Assembly: GCF_026004075.1 (NCBI RefSeq)
Contig: NZ_BPIK01000001.1
Span: forward strand, 1,032,041 to 1,096,040
Direction of reading: 5' to 3'
Source of the DNA: Meiothermus sp.
GTDB lineage: Bacteria > Deinococcota > Deinococci > Deinococcales > Thermaceae
Length of the DNA stretch: 64,000 nt
Positions 38,836 to 47,539 of this stretch are shown here, piece after piece (the stretch's first letter is position 1; every line of letters starts with the position of its first letter). The notes under the pieces are model-generated. The model was not told the DNA's origin and did not search any database. It saw only the letters and a list, made by a program, of their open reading frames with translations. The position numbers and the translations under genes are program-made.

Positions 38836-39132
38836 AGGTCACAAATAAAAACCGCCCGACCTGTGACCCAAAGTTCCTCAGGTGCGGACGAGAAGCTCAG
38901 CTCGAGGTTTCCCGCGTTACCACCGCACTTCCCGAACGCTTTTGACGGCGCTCGGGCACTCGTTCGCGCTGTTTCGGGCGCACCCGTTGGGGTCTACTCA
39001 GGCCCACCGGCCCTTTCTTCCCAAGCGGCCTGGGGTGATCCTTGGCTTCCAGGTTGCCGCCTGGCTCGCACCCTCCCAGGCTCGCTGCGTGGTCTTTGAA
39101 AGCCTACCTGTCCCCAGCTCTTTACACCGGTT
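38836..39132 (-). promoter_or_regulatory. T-box leader (isoleucine specifier) controlling ileS
   Basis: Read on the minus strand. Stem I carries the conserved apical sequence AGGGTGCGAGCC (near 39079-39068) and the specifier codon ATC at 39039-39037, the Ile codon, in GGATCACC. The T-box itself is AGTGCGGTGGTAACGCGGG (near 38929-38911), containing the UGGU-type core that binds the free 3' end of tRNA, with the closing partner CCGCACCT at about 38886-38879. A terminator-like hairpin ending in GGGCGGTTTTTATTT (about 38857-38843) follows. Uncharged tRNA-Ile should let ileS be read. The 485 bases 38815-39299 hold this leader and two promoters. Confidence 0.88.
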
Positions 39133-39141
39133 GGAGCCTGT

Positions 39142-39170
39142 GATATATTCCACTGCTGGCAACCGGCTAA
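39142..39170 (-). promoter_or_regulatory. possible promoter of the ileS T-box transcript
   Basis: On the minus strand TATATC (39147-39142) as -10, preceded at 17 bases by TTAGCC (39170-39165). It lies just upstream of stem I, at the position expected for the start of the leader. The -35 is poor. Confidence 0.4.
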
Positions 39171-39216
39171 CCTGAATGGTAGCAAGCTGCTAACCCCGCG
39201 TCAACAACCAGATCAC

Positions 39217-39246
39217 TTGTTTCTCATCGCTGGTCGGCGATATACT
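39217..39246 (+). promoter_or_regulatory. promoter of tal-rho
   Basis: TTGTTT (39217-39222), 18 bases, TATACT (39241-39246). Transcription would start near 39253, 47 bases before the tal ATG, which follows GGGAAGGAG. Confidence 0.5.
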
Positions 39247-39299
39247 CGCCTGGAAAACCCGTCCAAACCTGACCAGAAGCGGGAAGGAGTGCATGCGCC

Positions 39300-39950
39300 A
39301 TGGATCTGTACCTGGATACTGCTGAAGTGAGTGAAATCAAAGAAATAGCCGACTGGGGTGTGCTGGCCGGTGTTACCACCAACCCCTCCCTGATCGCCAG
39401 GTCGGGTCGCCCGCTCGAGCCCACCATCAAGGAAATCTGCCAGATTGTGCAGGGCCCGGTCTCGGCCGAAGTGGTTTCCACCACCGCCGCCGAGATGATC
39501 GCCGAAGGGCGCCGTCTGGCGGCCATTGACCCGCACGTGGTGGTCAAGCTGCCCACCACCGTGGATGGCCTCAAGGCTTGCAAAGCGCTTTCTGATGAAG
39601 GCATCCGCATCAACATGACCCTGGTGTTCTCGGCCAATCAGGCCCTGCTCTGTGCCAAGGCCGGGGCCTGGTGTGTTTCGCCTTTCCTGGGCCGCATTGA
39701 CGACATCTCCTGGGAAGGCATGGACTTAATCCGCGAGATTGCCGAACTCTTCCAGGTGCAGAACCTCAGCACCCGGATTCTGGCCGCTTCGATCCGCCAC
39801 CCCCGCCACGTGACCCAGGCGGCTATGCTGGGGGCTGACATCGCCACCATGCCGGCCAAGGTTTTCCAGCAACTAGTCAAGCACCCCCTAACCGACCTGG
39901 GCCTCAAAGCCTTCCTGGAAGACTGGGCCAAAGCCAGCGCCAAGGTATAA
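39300..39950 (+). CDS. tal: transaldolase, short TalC/FSA type
   Basis: 216 residues, the decameric short transaldolase/fructose-6-phosphate aldolase class. Transfers dihydroxyacetone units in the pentose phosphate pathway. Seen: [33 protein letters not shown] (TIM-barrel first strand), [14 protein letters not shown] with the Schiff-base lysine (near 83), [32 protein letters not shown] and [38 protein letters not shown] precedes the ATG. It is followed by rho 42 bases later on the same strand, so the two are probably cotranscribed. Confidence 0.95.
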   Translation: MDLYLDTAEVSEIKEIADWGVLAGVTTNPSLIARSGRPLEPTIKEICQIVQGPVSAEVVSTTAAEMIAEGRRLAAIDPHVVVKLPTTVDGLKACKALSDEGIRINMTLVFSANQALLCAKAGAWCVSPFLGRIDDISWEGMDLIREIAELFQVQNLSTRILAASIRHPRHVTQAAMLGADIATMPAKVFQQLVKHPLTDLGLKAFLEDWAKASAKV

Positions 39951-39992
39951 GTACCCAGAGCGGCGTGAAACCATCGGAACTGGAGTAGAAAA

Positions 39993-41339
<1,347 letters not shown>

Positions 41340-41363
41340 GTATACTTCCCCCCGGAAGTCATC

Positions 41364-41398
41364 GGAAACCCAGAGAGCTGTAGGTCATCTGGGTTTCT
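41364..41398 (+). terminator. hairpin after rho
   Basis: GAAACCCAGA, about 14 bases, TCTGGGTTTC: a perfect 10-bp stem 25 bases past the rho stop. No long T-run follows, so it may be a weak terminator or a message-stabilising end. Confidence 0.5.
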
Positions 41399-41461
41399 AC
41401 TCGAGGAGCTGCTGCTTTTTGGTATCTCCTTCGAAGAAAAGCGCAGTTTTGGAGGTTGACT

Positions 41462-42670
41462 TTGGCAATAAGCGAACTCTTGAGCAGTGTCTTGGCGACG
41501 GGGGTTCTCGGTCTGCCGCTGGGAATAGCCCAGCCCAACCTACCTGGAGCCGAAATACAAGTCGACACACCCGCCCGCAAAGGTTGGGTTATCTACACCG
41601 TGCGCCCCGGCGATACTTTGAGCCAGATCGCCAGCCGGTTTCGGGTAGATGCCAGGGCCATCATGTATAGTAGCGGCCTCGAGAATGCCACCCTGCGTCC
41701 TGGGCAGGTGCTGCGCGTACCCTTGGTTGAAGAATCCAGCGATGGTATCCGCCTCCCGCCCGATGTTCGTGCTTATGTGGTGCGCCGGGGCGATACTGTG
41801 CAATCGGTTGCACGGCGCTTCGGCCTAACCATGCTGGGGCTGGTTTCGGCCAACCCCAGCCTTCAGAGCTTGGATCGGCTCGAGGTGGGTTCTACCCTAT
41901 ACATTCCAACGGGAGAGCCTGGTTTGCTGCTTCGCCTCAAACAGGGGGAGACCATTCAAGACCTGGCCCAGCGCTTTGGGCTTTCGGTTGCCATAGTGGC
42001 CAAGGCCAACGGGCTGGATTCACCCACTGATGTACGGCCTGGCGACTTGATTTTGTTGCCTGGCGTGCAGGCCAGAACCACCTACGAGCGTCTGTTGCAA
42101 ATTCAGGAGGCCGAGCGCAAAGCTCGCGAAGAAGAAGCGCGCCGCCTGGCGGAAGAGCGCCGTAAGCAAGAAGCGGAACGGCAAAAGCGGCTGGCAGAGG
42201 CACAGCGTATGCAGGCACAGAGCCGTGCCCGTGTACGGCAGCAAGCACAAAGCCAGCCCCAACTGCGTCGGGCCAACGCTGTGGTGGCTGCAGCTGGCTA
42301 CCGCTGGCCGTTATCGAACTTTACCATCACCACCTACTTTGGACGGCGCGGGGTATTTCAACGGTTTCATACCGGCATTGATTTAGCGGCTCCTGTGGGT
42401 ACGCCTATTTATGCAGCGAGAGCCGGACAGGTGGACACCGCTGGCTGGAGCCGCTACGGCTATGGTCTGCACGTGATCATCAACCACGGTGGAGCCCAGG
42501 AGACTCTCTACGCCCACATGTCGCGGATTGCGGTTCGCCCTGGGCAGTGGGTGGGTAGGGGAGAGCTAATCGGATACGTAGGCTCAACGGGTTGGAGCAC
42601 CGGCCCGCATCTTCATTTCGAAGTGCGAGTAGGTGGCGCAGCCCGAAACCCAATGGCCTACTTGCCCTGA
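41462..42670 (+). CDS. LysM-repeat M23 peptidase (cell-wall hydrolase)
   Basis: 402 residues from TTG 41462, which lies six bases after GGAGG; no ATG or GTG is available between the upstream stop (41381) and this point. An export leader of unusual, uncharged start (LLSSVLATGVLGLPLGIAQ) is followed by three LysM domains: WVIYTVRPGDTLSQIASRF (about 40-85), AYVVRRGDTVQSVARRF (100-145) and LLRLKQGETIQDLAQRF (158-200). A charged coiled coil (205-260, AERKAREEEARRLAEERRKQ) leads to the M23 domain: FHTGIDLAAPVGTPIYAARAG (H-x3-D), ETLYAHMS and GPHLHFEVR (H-x-H). It should cut or bind peptidoglycan at division. Confidence 0.92.
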   Translation: MAISELLSSVLATGVLGLPLGIAQPNLPGAEIQVDTPARKGWVIYTVRPGDTLSQIASRFRVDARAIMYSSGLENATLRPGQVLRVPLVEESSDGIRLPPDVRAYVVRRGDTVQSVARRFGLTMLGLVSANPSLQSLDRLEVGSTLYIPTGEPGLLLRLKQGETIQDLAQRFGLSVAIVAKANGLDSPTDVRPGDLILLPGVQARTTYERLLQIQEAERKAREEEARRLAEERRKQEAERQKRLAEAQRMQAQSRARVRQQAQSQPQLRRANAVVAAAGYRWPLSNFTITTYFGRRGVFQRFHTGIDLAAPVGTPIYAARAGQVDTAGWSRYGYGLHVIINHGGAQETLYAHMSRIAVRPGQWVGRGELIGYVGSTGWSTGPHLHFEVRVGGAARNPMAYLP

Positions 42671-42773
42671 CGCTCACTTGATGGGCTCCATACGGTTCCG
42701 GTCTGCAACCAAGCCTGATCCTGATTCTGTGCTGTGCTTCAAAATATAGCAGCTCTCCAAGGGAATGGCGCAA

Positions 42774-42786
42774 TTCCAAATTGGAA
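42774..42786. promoter_or_regulatory. short palindrome upstream of the M50 pair
   Basis: TTCCAAATTGGAA, a perfect 13-base palindrome inside an AT-rich region that must hold the promoter of the M50 pair. The 225-base gap 42671-42895 shows no other structure. Confidence 0.3.
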
Positions 42787-42895
42787 CTTACAATAAATGC
42801 TTTTCCGGGCTTATTTTTTGGGCTGCTTACAGTGGCAAAAGTAGCAAACATTGTGATAATCCATAGCGTGCAGAAACCCGTAAACTGGTGATGAC

Positions 42896-43522
42896 ATGTT
42901 TTTCTTTGAGCTTCTCGGCAGAGATCCATTGGCCTACCTGGTTGCGTTTGCTGCAGCCGCTTTTGGCCTGGTTGTTCATAACCTCTTTCAGGCCTATCTG
43001 GCCGATCGCTACAAGGATACTGACCCCAGACGCTACGGCTTCCTTACAGTGGAGCCGAGGGTGCATCTAGATGGACTGGGTCTGATTTTTCTAGCACTCA
43101 TTGGTTTTGGCTTTCCTCGCCTGGTACCCTGGCGACTCTTTGGGACAAAAGCTGCTCAGACTGCATTGATGGGGCCGTTGGGTTTTTTCGCGGCTGCTTT
43201 TTTCTACCTGCTGCTGGCAAGGCTTTTAGAGAATCTGGGCCCGGCTACCACGAGCATTGCATTAGGCATGCAGGTAGCGGGCTCCTTGATGATCAGCCAC
43301 GCCGCAGTGTATTTGTTTCCCGTACCCCCCCTGGATGGGGCCAGGGTAGTGTACGCCATTGGTAGCGCAGAGGCGCGCCGTTTTATGGATCAGCTCCAAA
43401 GCTATGGCTTCCTGGGATTTTTCCTCATTTTCCTGGTTTTGAACCTAAGCGGGATTTTACCGGCCATCCGGGCGGGCCTAAGCGGTTTGCTCAACAGCCT
43501 CTTTGCCGCAATTGGTTTATAG
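42896..43522 (+). CDS. inactive M50 site-2-protease homologue
   Basis: 208 residues with about six membrane helices. It shares the plan of the next protein: both begin with a short leader ending in D-P-L-A at residues 10-13, carry the zinc-motif position at 28-32, and have a late P-P-L-D-G loop. Here positions 28-32 read H-N-L-F-Q instead of H-E-x-x-H, so the catalytic Glu and the second zinc His are lost. The third-ligand loop FPVPPLDGARVVYA is kept. It cannot be a protease of the usual mechanism, and is most likely a partner subunit or regulator of its neighbour. Its stop is directly followed by the next ATG. Confidence 0.85.
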   Translation: MFFFELLGRDPLAYLVAFAAAAFGLVVHNLFQAYLADRYKDTDPRRYGFLTVEPRVHLDGLGLIFLALIGFGFPRLVPWRLFGTKAAQTALMGPLGFFAAAFFYLLLARLLENLGPATTSIALGMQVAGSLMISHAAVYLFPVPPLDGARVVYAIGSAEARRFMDQLQSYGFLGFFLIFLVLNLSGILPAIRAGLSGLLNSLFAAIGL

Positions 43523-44176
43523 ATGGGACTGTTGCCACTGTTGCAATCAGATCCCCTGGCCTTTGGCCTGGTGGTGTTGGTGCTGCTGGTCTCGTTGGCC
43601 TTGCATGAATGGGGCCATGCTGTTACGGCGCTTTGGATGGGAGACCCAACAGCCAGAGATCAGGGGCGGGTTACACTCAACCCATTCAAACATCTTGATC
43701 TCATCGGCTCTATAATGATTCTGCTGGTGGGCTTTGGCTGGGCCCGGCCTGTGCCTATTTATCCACCCAACTTTCGGCAATACAGGCTGGGTCTTTTTGT
43801 GGTTTCGATTGCGGGAATCTTCATTAACCTTCTCATTGCTACCGCGCTCGCGCTGGTGCTTCGTGGAATTCTGGCAACCGGCCTCTTGGATAACCCCAGC
43901 GGCTTTGTGCTGGTGATAGCCCAGGCCATGGCTGTAGCAGCCAGCATCAATCTAACCCTAGCCGTTTTTAACTTGCTACCTATTCCGCCTCTGGACGGCT
44001 CCAAGATTCTGCAAAGCGTCCTACCGCTGCGCTGGCATTCTTACATTTGGCGTTTGGAATCAAACCCCGCCTACGCAATTGTGGCTATGCTGCTCTTGCT
44101 TACCGTGCTTCGCCAGCCCTTGAGTAGCTTCCTTGGCCTTGTGCGGGCACGCTTTTTTGAGTCTTTTGGCTTGTAA
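43523..44176 (+). CDS. M50 family site-2 protease (rhomboid-like intramembrane metalloprotease)
   Basis: 217 residues, about six membrane helices. H28-E29-W-G-H32 in LALHEWGHAVTALWMGDPTARDQGRVTLNP is the HExxH zinc motif in the first helix; NLLPIPPLDGSKIL in the last third supplies the third zinc ligand Asp. The GRVTLNPFKHLDLIGSIM segment is typical of the small bacterial group without PDZ domain. Members cut membrane-bound anti-sigma factors or signal-peptide remnants; the substrate is not known here. The ATG touches the stop of the preceding pseudo-enzyme, so the two should be translated together. Confidence 0.92.
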   Translation: MGLLPLLQSDPLAFGLVVLVLLVSLALHEWGHAVTALWMGDPTARDQGRVTLNPFKHLDLIGSIMILLVGFGWARPVPIYPPNFRQYRLGLFVVSIAGIFINLLIATALALVLRGILATGLLDNPSGFVLVIAQAMAVAASINLTLAVFNLLPIPPLDGSKILQSVLPLRWHSYIWRLESNPAYAIVAMLLLLTVLRQPLSSFLGLVRARFFESFGL

Positions 44177-44193
44177 AGATGGTCATGAAAATT

Positions 44194-44226
44194 AAACCCC
44201 AGATTGCCTTTATGGCTGCTGGGTTT
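44194..44226 (+). terminator. hairpin after the M50 pair
   Basis: AAACCC (44194-44199) with the next bases pairs with CTGGGTTT ending at 44226, then GCTTAATC. It lies 18 bases after the stop. The rest of 44177-44449 holds no gene I can support. Confidence 0.45.
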
Positions 44227-44449
44227 GCTTAATCAGAGCACATACCTCGCTCTACCCGGCGAATATGGAATCATCCTTCCTCGAGGTAGTGCTGTCCCCC
44301 GCTACACAGATAAATGCGGTCGGGTTGCCTCAGTGATGAACTGCACGCATCTGGTATCACGGGCAGTATTTAGTCTGGGTTCAAAAATCACAGCCTGGAG
44401 CTTGAAGGCTTGCTAGGGTTTGGGTAGGGGAGACGATTCGATAGACTGC

Positions 44450-45076
44450 ATGGCTCAACTCGACGCTGCAAGCGGAATAGAACAGGCGCTCAGGTATCTG
44501 GCTAAGGGCGACGCCGTGCAAGCTTTGCGGGCGCTGGATAGGGTTTCCTGGGTAGATCTGGGCTGGCCGGACTACTGGCGGGTGCGGGCCGAGGCCTTTC
44601 TAATGCTGGGCGAAGCCAGACAAGCGGCCAAATGTGCCGGAGAAGGTTTGTTGGAAGATCCCGACAACCTCGAGCTGCTGGTGCTTTATGTACGTGCGCT
44701 GTTGCAAGGGGGAGAATATCAAAGGGCCCAGGATGCCCTAAACCACGCGTTGTTGGTGGCACCGGACAACCTCGAGCTACAGTCCCTTGCCGATGCCCTC
44801 GAGTCACAACCACCCCACCCGGCCGCTCCAGCTAAGACAGTACTTACTCCCCCTCACAGAGATTCCAGCCCCATAAAAAACTCGCGCTGGGGTAAGCCGC
44901 CATTTACCGAAGCCGAGGCCCGCGCCATTCAGCGGGCCTTTGCTGGTAATAGCCGGGCTTACCCCAGTGTTGGCAAGTCCAAAGCTCCAGCGCGTCGACG
45001 CTGGTGGGGATTGTTGTTTCCGCTGATGGCTATGGGATTGGTGGCTTACTGGCTGTGGCCGCAAGTGGTTAGGTAA
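44450..45076 (+). CDS. TPR-repeat protein with C-terminal membrane anchor
   Basis: 208 residues from ATG 44450; a TTG ten codons earlier is possible and better placed to a purine-rich GGGGAG. Residues about 10-120 hold three tetratricopeptide-like helix pairs (ALRYLAKGDAVQALRALDRV, WRVRAEAFLMLGEARQAAKCAGEGLLEDPDNLELLVLYVRALLQGGEYQRAQDALNHALLVAPDNLELQ). A Pro/Ser linker and a basic patch (KAPARRRWW) precede a single membrane helix (LLFPLMAMGLVAYWLWP) at the end, so the TPR part faces the cytosol. The partner is not known. It lies 78 bases ahead of the thioredoxin-like gene. Confidence 0.8.
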   Translation: MAQLDAASGIEQALRYLAKGDAVQALRALDRVSWVDLGWPDYWRVRAEAFLMLGEARQAAKCAGEGLLEDPDNLELLVLYVRALLQGGEYQRAQDALNHALLVAPDNLELQSLADALESQPPHPAAPAKTVLTPPHRDSSPIKNSRWGKPPFTEAEARAIQRAFAGNSRAYPSVGKSKAPARRRWWGLLFPLMAMGLVAYWLWPQVVR

Positions 45077-45154
45077 AGCCCTATGCCCATACGGGATAGT
45101 TTCGTGTTAGGGCCAACGAATATGTAAGCTACTTCCCCGAGGGAGCTGCCCTGG

Positions 45155-45655
45155 TTGCGTATCCTTCAAATGATGAGGCGATGGATATGGCTGATGTTAC
45201 CGCTGATGGGAGGGCTGGGGGTTTTTTTGCTGCAGCCTCGAGCAGAGTCTACGACAGAAGTTTTGCCCTCCATAACTCTTCAACGACTAGAGGGCACGGC
45301 TATAAATCTGACTGACTTCAAAGGTAAGCCCATTTTGCTCAATGCCTGGGCTACCTGGTGTGAGCCCTGTCGACGTGAAATGCCCCTTCTACTCGAAGCG
45401 GCGCGTACAAATCCAGACGTACAATTTATTTTTGTGAACATCAGCGATGGCCCCGAGGCTGTAAAGGCTTTCGAGAAAGAGCTGGGCCTGAAAATACCGA
45501 ACGTTATACTAGACCCCGAAGCCAGGCTTAGCGATCCCTTGCGGATACAGGGTCTGCCCGTCACCCTGTTTTACGACGCAGAAGGCCGATTGATCAACCG
45601 TCGCATTGGCGAGATTCGAGCTGAGGAGCTGCCAGGGTTGATCGAGGCGTTTTGA
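45155..45655 (+). CDS. TlpA/ResA-like thioredoxin, membrane-anchored
   Basis: 166 residues. TTG 45155 is chosen as start because GAGGGAGCTG precedes it; ATG 45170 or 45173 would remove only five or six residues. A membrane anchor (IWLMLPLMGGLGVFLL) is followed by an extracytoplasmic thioredoxin fold of the TlpA type: INLTDFKGKPILLNAWATWCEPCRREMPLLLEAA with the W-C-E-P-C active site (about residues 70-74), FVNISDGPEAVKAFEKELGLKIPNVILDPEARL and LRIQGLPVTLFYDAEGRL (cis-Pro). It probably reduces disulfides, for instance in cytochrome c assembly; no ccm genes are nearby. Confidence 0.92.
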   Translation: MRILQMMRRWIWLMLPLMGGLGVFLLQPRAESTTEVLPSITLQRLEGTAINLTDFKGKPILLNAWATWCEPCRREMPLLLEAARTNPDVQFIFVNISDGPEAVKAFEKELGLKIPNVILDPEARLSDPLRIQGLPVTLFYDAEGRLINRRIGEIRAEELPGLIEAF

Positions 45656-45669
45656 GCGGCGAAATCTGC

Positions 45670-46062
45670 CTAATGTCTGGCGCTCAGGCACTGGGTACAC
45701 TGACCGTACAGCACAATTTCGTGGCGTTCGGTTCTGAAGCCCTGGGGCACCATAGAGGAGAAATCGCCCGGACAGCCCTCGAGCTCGAATACCTTGCCAC
45801 AGCAGGTGCAGTGAAAGTGGTGGTGGTGCTTTTTGCCTGATAACTCGTAGCGAGGGGCCTCACCTGGAAGTTCAACCGGGATCGCGCTGCCCTCCTCGAC
45901 CAGACCCTTCAGGGTGCGATAGACGGTCGCGATGCCCAGGCCGGGTACTTTGAGCCGGGCCGCCTCGAGCACCTCGGAGGGGGAGAGCGGTCGGTTAAGC
46001 TCTTGCATCACCTGACGGATGGCCTGCCGCTGGCGTGTGGAGCGCTCCATGTTCTTCAGCAT
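45670..46062 (-). CDS. zur: Fur-family zinc uptake regulator (Zur)
   Basis: 130 residues. Winged helix: TRQRQAIRQVMQELNRPLSPSEVLEAARLKVPGLGIATVYRTLKGLVEEG with the recognition helix T-V-Y-R-T-L. Metal-binding part: KKHHHHFHCTCCGKVFELEGCPGDF, and the structural zinc Cys pair CTQC near the C-terminus together with CTCC. It is divergent from znuA, and the intergenic region holds a 7-7 dyad typical of Zur boxes, so Zur rather than Fur or PerR. It may start at ATG 46062 or the ATG four codons later. A zinc-loaded dimer should repress znuA and possibly itself. Confidence 0.9.
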   Translation of the reverse strand: MLKNMERSTRQRQAIRQVMQELNRPLSPSEVLEAARLKVPGLGIATVYRTLKGLVEEGSAIPVELPGEAPRYELSGKKHHHHFHCTCCGKVFELEGCPGDFSSMVPQGFRTERHEIVLYGQCTQCLSARH

Positions 46063-46076
46063 AGCAGATGGGCCGG

Positions 46077-46105
46077 TTGACAGAATGATATTGAGTTATC
46101 ATTAT
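46077..46105 (+). promoter_or_regulatory. znuA promoter overlapped by a Zur box
   Basis: AATGATA (46084-46090), six bases, TATCATT (46097-46103): perfect 7-base arms in the manner of Fur/Zur boxes. It sits between a consensus -35 TTGACA (46077-46082) and -10 CATTAT (46100-46105, 17-base spacing), so bound Zur would block RNA polymerase. Zur's own start is 22 bases away on the other side. Confidence 0.72.
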
Positions 46106-46155
46106 GAATACGGTACTTTTGCCTGGAAAGGGTATAAGGTGCGAGGAGGTTGTTC

Positions 46156-47052
46156 ATGCGAAGTATCCTTCGGACGGGATTGGTGCTGGTCTTGGGCCTT
46201 GGTATAGCCCAGGCCAGTACCCTTTCAGTCTCGGCGACCACCGGTTTTCTGGCCGACATGGTGCGGAATGTGGGGGGTAGCCGGGTCTCGGTTGTGCAGG
46301 TGGTGCCCGATGGCAGCGATCCTCATAGCTTTGAGCCCCGTCCCTCGGTGGTGCGGGCCATTGCTGGTTCTAGGGTTTTGTTTGCCAACGGCCTTTCCCT
46401 CGAGCCGTTTTTGGAGAAGCTCGAGGCCCAGCTTCCAGCCGGCGCCCGCGTGGTTAAGCTGGCCGAAGGGATGCCCAACCTGATCGAGGTGGCCGAAAAC
46501 GAGCCCCACCAGGAAGCCGAGCATGCTCATGAGCACGGTACTTACGACCCCCACCTCTGGCTCGACCCCACCTATGGGGTAAGGTACGTGGAAAAGATAC
46601 GTGATGCCCTGATAGCCCTGGATCCCGCCGGGCGGGCCATCTATACCCAGAACACGGCCCGGTATATTCAGCGGATTCGCCAGGCTGACGCCGAGGTACA
46701 GCGCTGCCTGGCGGCCATTCCCCAGGCCCGGCGCAAGCTGGTTTCCCAGCACGAATCGCTCGGCTACTTTAACCGTTACTACCGCCTCAAAAGCCTGGGC
46801 AGCCTCGCCGACTTTGTCGGCCAGGAACGGGGCCCGGCCAGCCTGGCCCGGCTGGCCCAGGTAATGAAAAAAGAAGGTGTGCGGGTGATATTTGTCGAGC
46901 CTCAGTTTTCGCAGAGCCAGGCCCGCGCCCTGGCCGAGGCTACCGGGGCCCGCATCGTCCGCATCTATTCCGACGCCTTCGATAATACAGTCAACTCCTA
47001 TCTCAAGCTGATACAGGCCAACGGTCAGGCCATTTGCACGGCCTTCAAGTAA
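46156..47052 (+). CDS. znuA: zinc ABC transporter substrate-binding protein ZnuA
   Basis: 298 residues from ATG 46156, spaced seven bases from AGGAGG. Signal peptide SILRTGLVLVLGLGIAQA. The cluster-9 binding-protein plan is clear: LSVSATTGFLADMVRNVGGSRVSVVQVVPDGSDPHSFEPRPSVVRAI (first zinc His), the His-rich loop HQEAEHAHEHG, YDPHLWLDPTYGVRYVEKI (second His), LVSQHESLGYFNRYY (third His) and IFVEPQFSQSQARALAEATGARIVRIYSDAF. It captures Zn2+ outside the membrane. No znuB or znuC gene follows, so the permease and ATPase must be encoded elsewhere. Confidence 0.93.
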   Translation: MRSILRTGLVLVLGLGIAQASTLSVSATTGFLADMVRNVGGSRVSVVQVVPDGSDPHSFEPRPSVVRAIAGSRVLFANGLSLEPFLEKLEAQLPAGARVVKLAEGMPNLIEVAENEPHQEAEHAHEHGTYDPHLWLDPTYGVRYVEKIRDALIALDPAGRAIYTQNTARYIQRIRQADAEVQRCLAAIPQARRKLVSQHESLGYFNRYYRLKSLGSLADFVGQERGPASLARLAQVMKKEGVRVIFVEPQFSQSQARALAEATGARIVRIYSDAFDNTVNSYLKLIQANGQAICTAFK

Positions 47053-47056
47053 AGCG

Positions 47057-47539
47057 ATGCGGTCCAATCCCCTCAATGTGCAGTTCTGGTTATGGGGCCA
47101 GGATGTGCTGGCGGGCCACCTCGAGGCCTTTGGTTTTAGAAGATGTCCCAATGCCAGCGGCCAAGGCTCGAGCCTCTACCGCAAGGGGCCGGTAGGGCTC
47201 CACTCGAGCACGGCCTGGCTGGGTATCGCCCAGGGCGTGCTGGTCTATAAGCGGCCGGTCGAAGGCTTTTTTCTGCTCGAGGATGATCAGTCCATGCCGC
47301 TTCTGCCCGAGCAGGCTCGACCGGTGGATCGGGTGTGGGGCCTCGAGGTGCTGCGGTCTTTTGTGCTGGGCTACGAGGCTTGGATTTTGCGCCACGCCGG
47401 GCCTGCCTACCGAAAGATGCTGATGGAGAACCTGCCCCCTATGCTGCGGCGCGACCGGGCCTCCTGGGAGGGTTGGGTAAGTACAGATGGCTGTTCGACC
47501 CTGTTTAGCGCTGGACATTGCCGCTGTTCAAAAAAGTGA
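47057..47539 (+). CDS. hypothetical protein, unknown function
   Basis: 160 residues, beginning four bases after znuA, so likely cotranscribed and Zur-controlled. It opens RSNPLNVQFWLWGQDVLAGHLEAFGFRRCP, is rich in aromatic residues and Leu, and has no signal peptide or membrane helix. I do not recognise a family. The last 35 bases overlap the end of the amidase gene tail to tail. The reading frame keeps the coding look of its neighbours (GC at third positions), which supports a real gene; the C-terminal cysteine-rich end (DGCSTLFSAGHCRCSKK) could bind metal. Confidence 0.6.
   Translation: MRSNPLNVQFWLWGQDVLAGHLEAFGFRRCPNASGQGSSLYRKGPVGLHSSTAWLGIAQGVLVYKRPVEGFFLLEDDQSMPLLPEQARPVDRVWGLEVLRSFVLGYEAWILRHAGPAYRKMLMENLPPMLRRDRASWEGWVSTDGCSTLFSAGHCRCSKK

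Noticed and set aside
44204-44416. 70-codon open frame between the M50 pair and the TPR gene
   Set aside because: TTG start without ribosome-binding site, overlaps a hairpin, no coding look.
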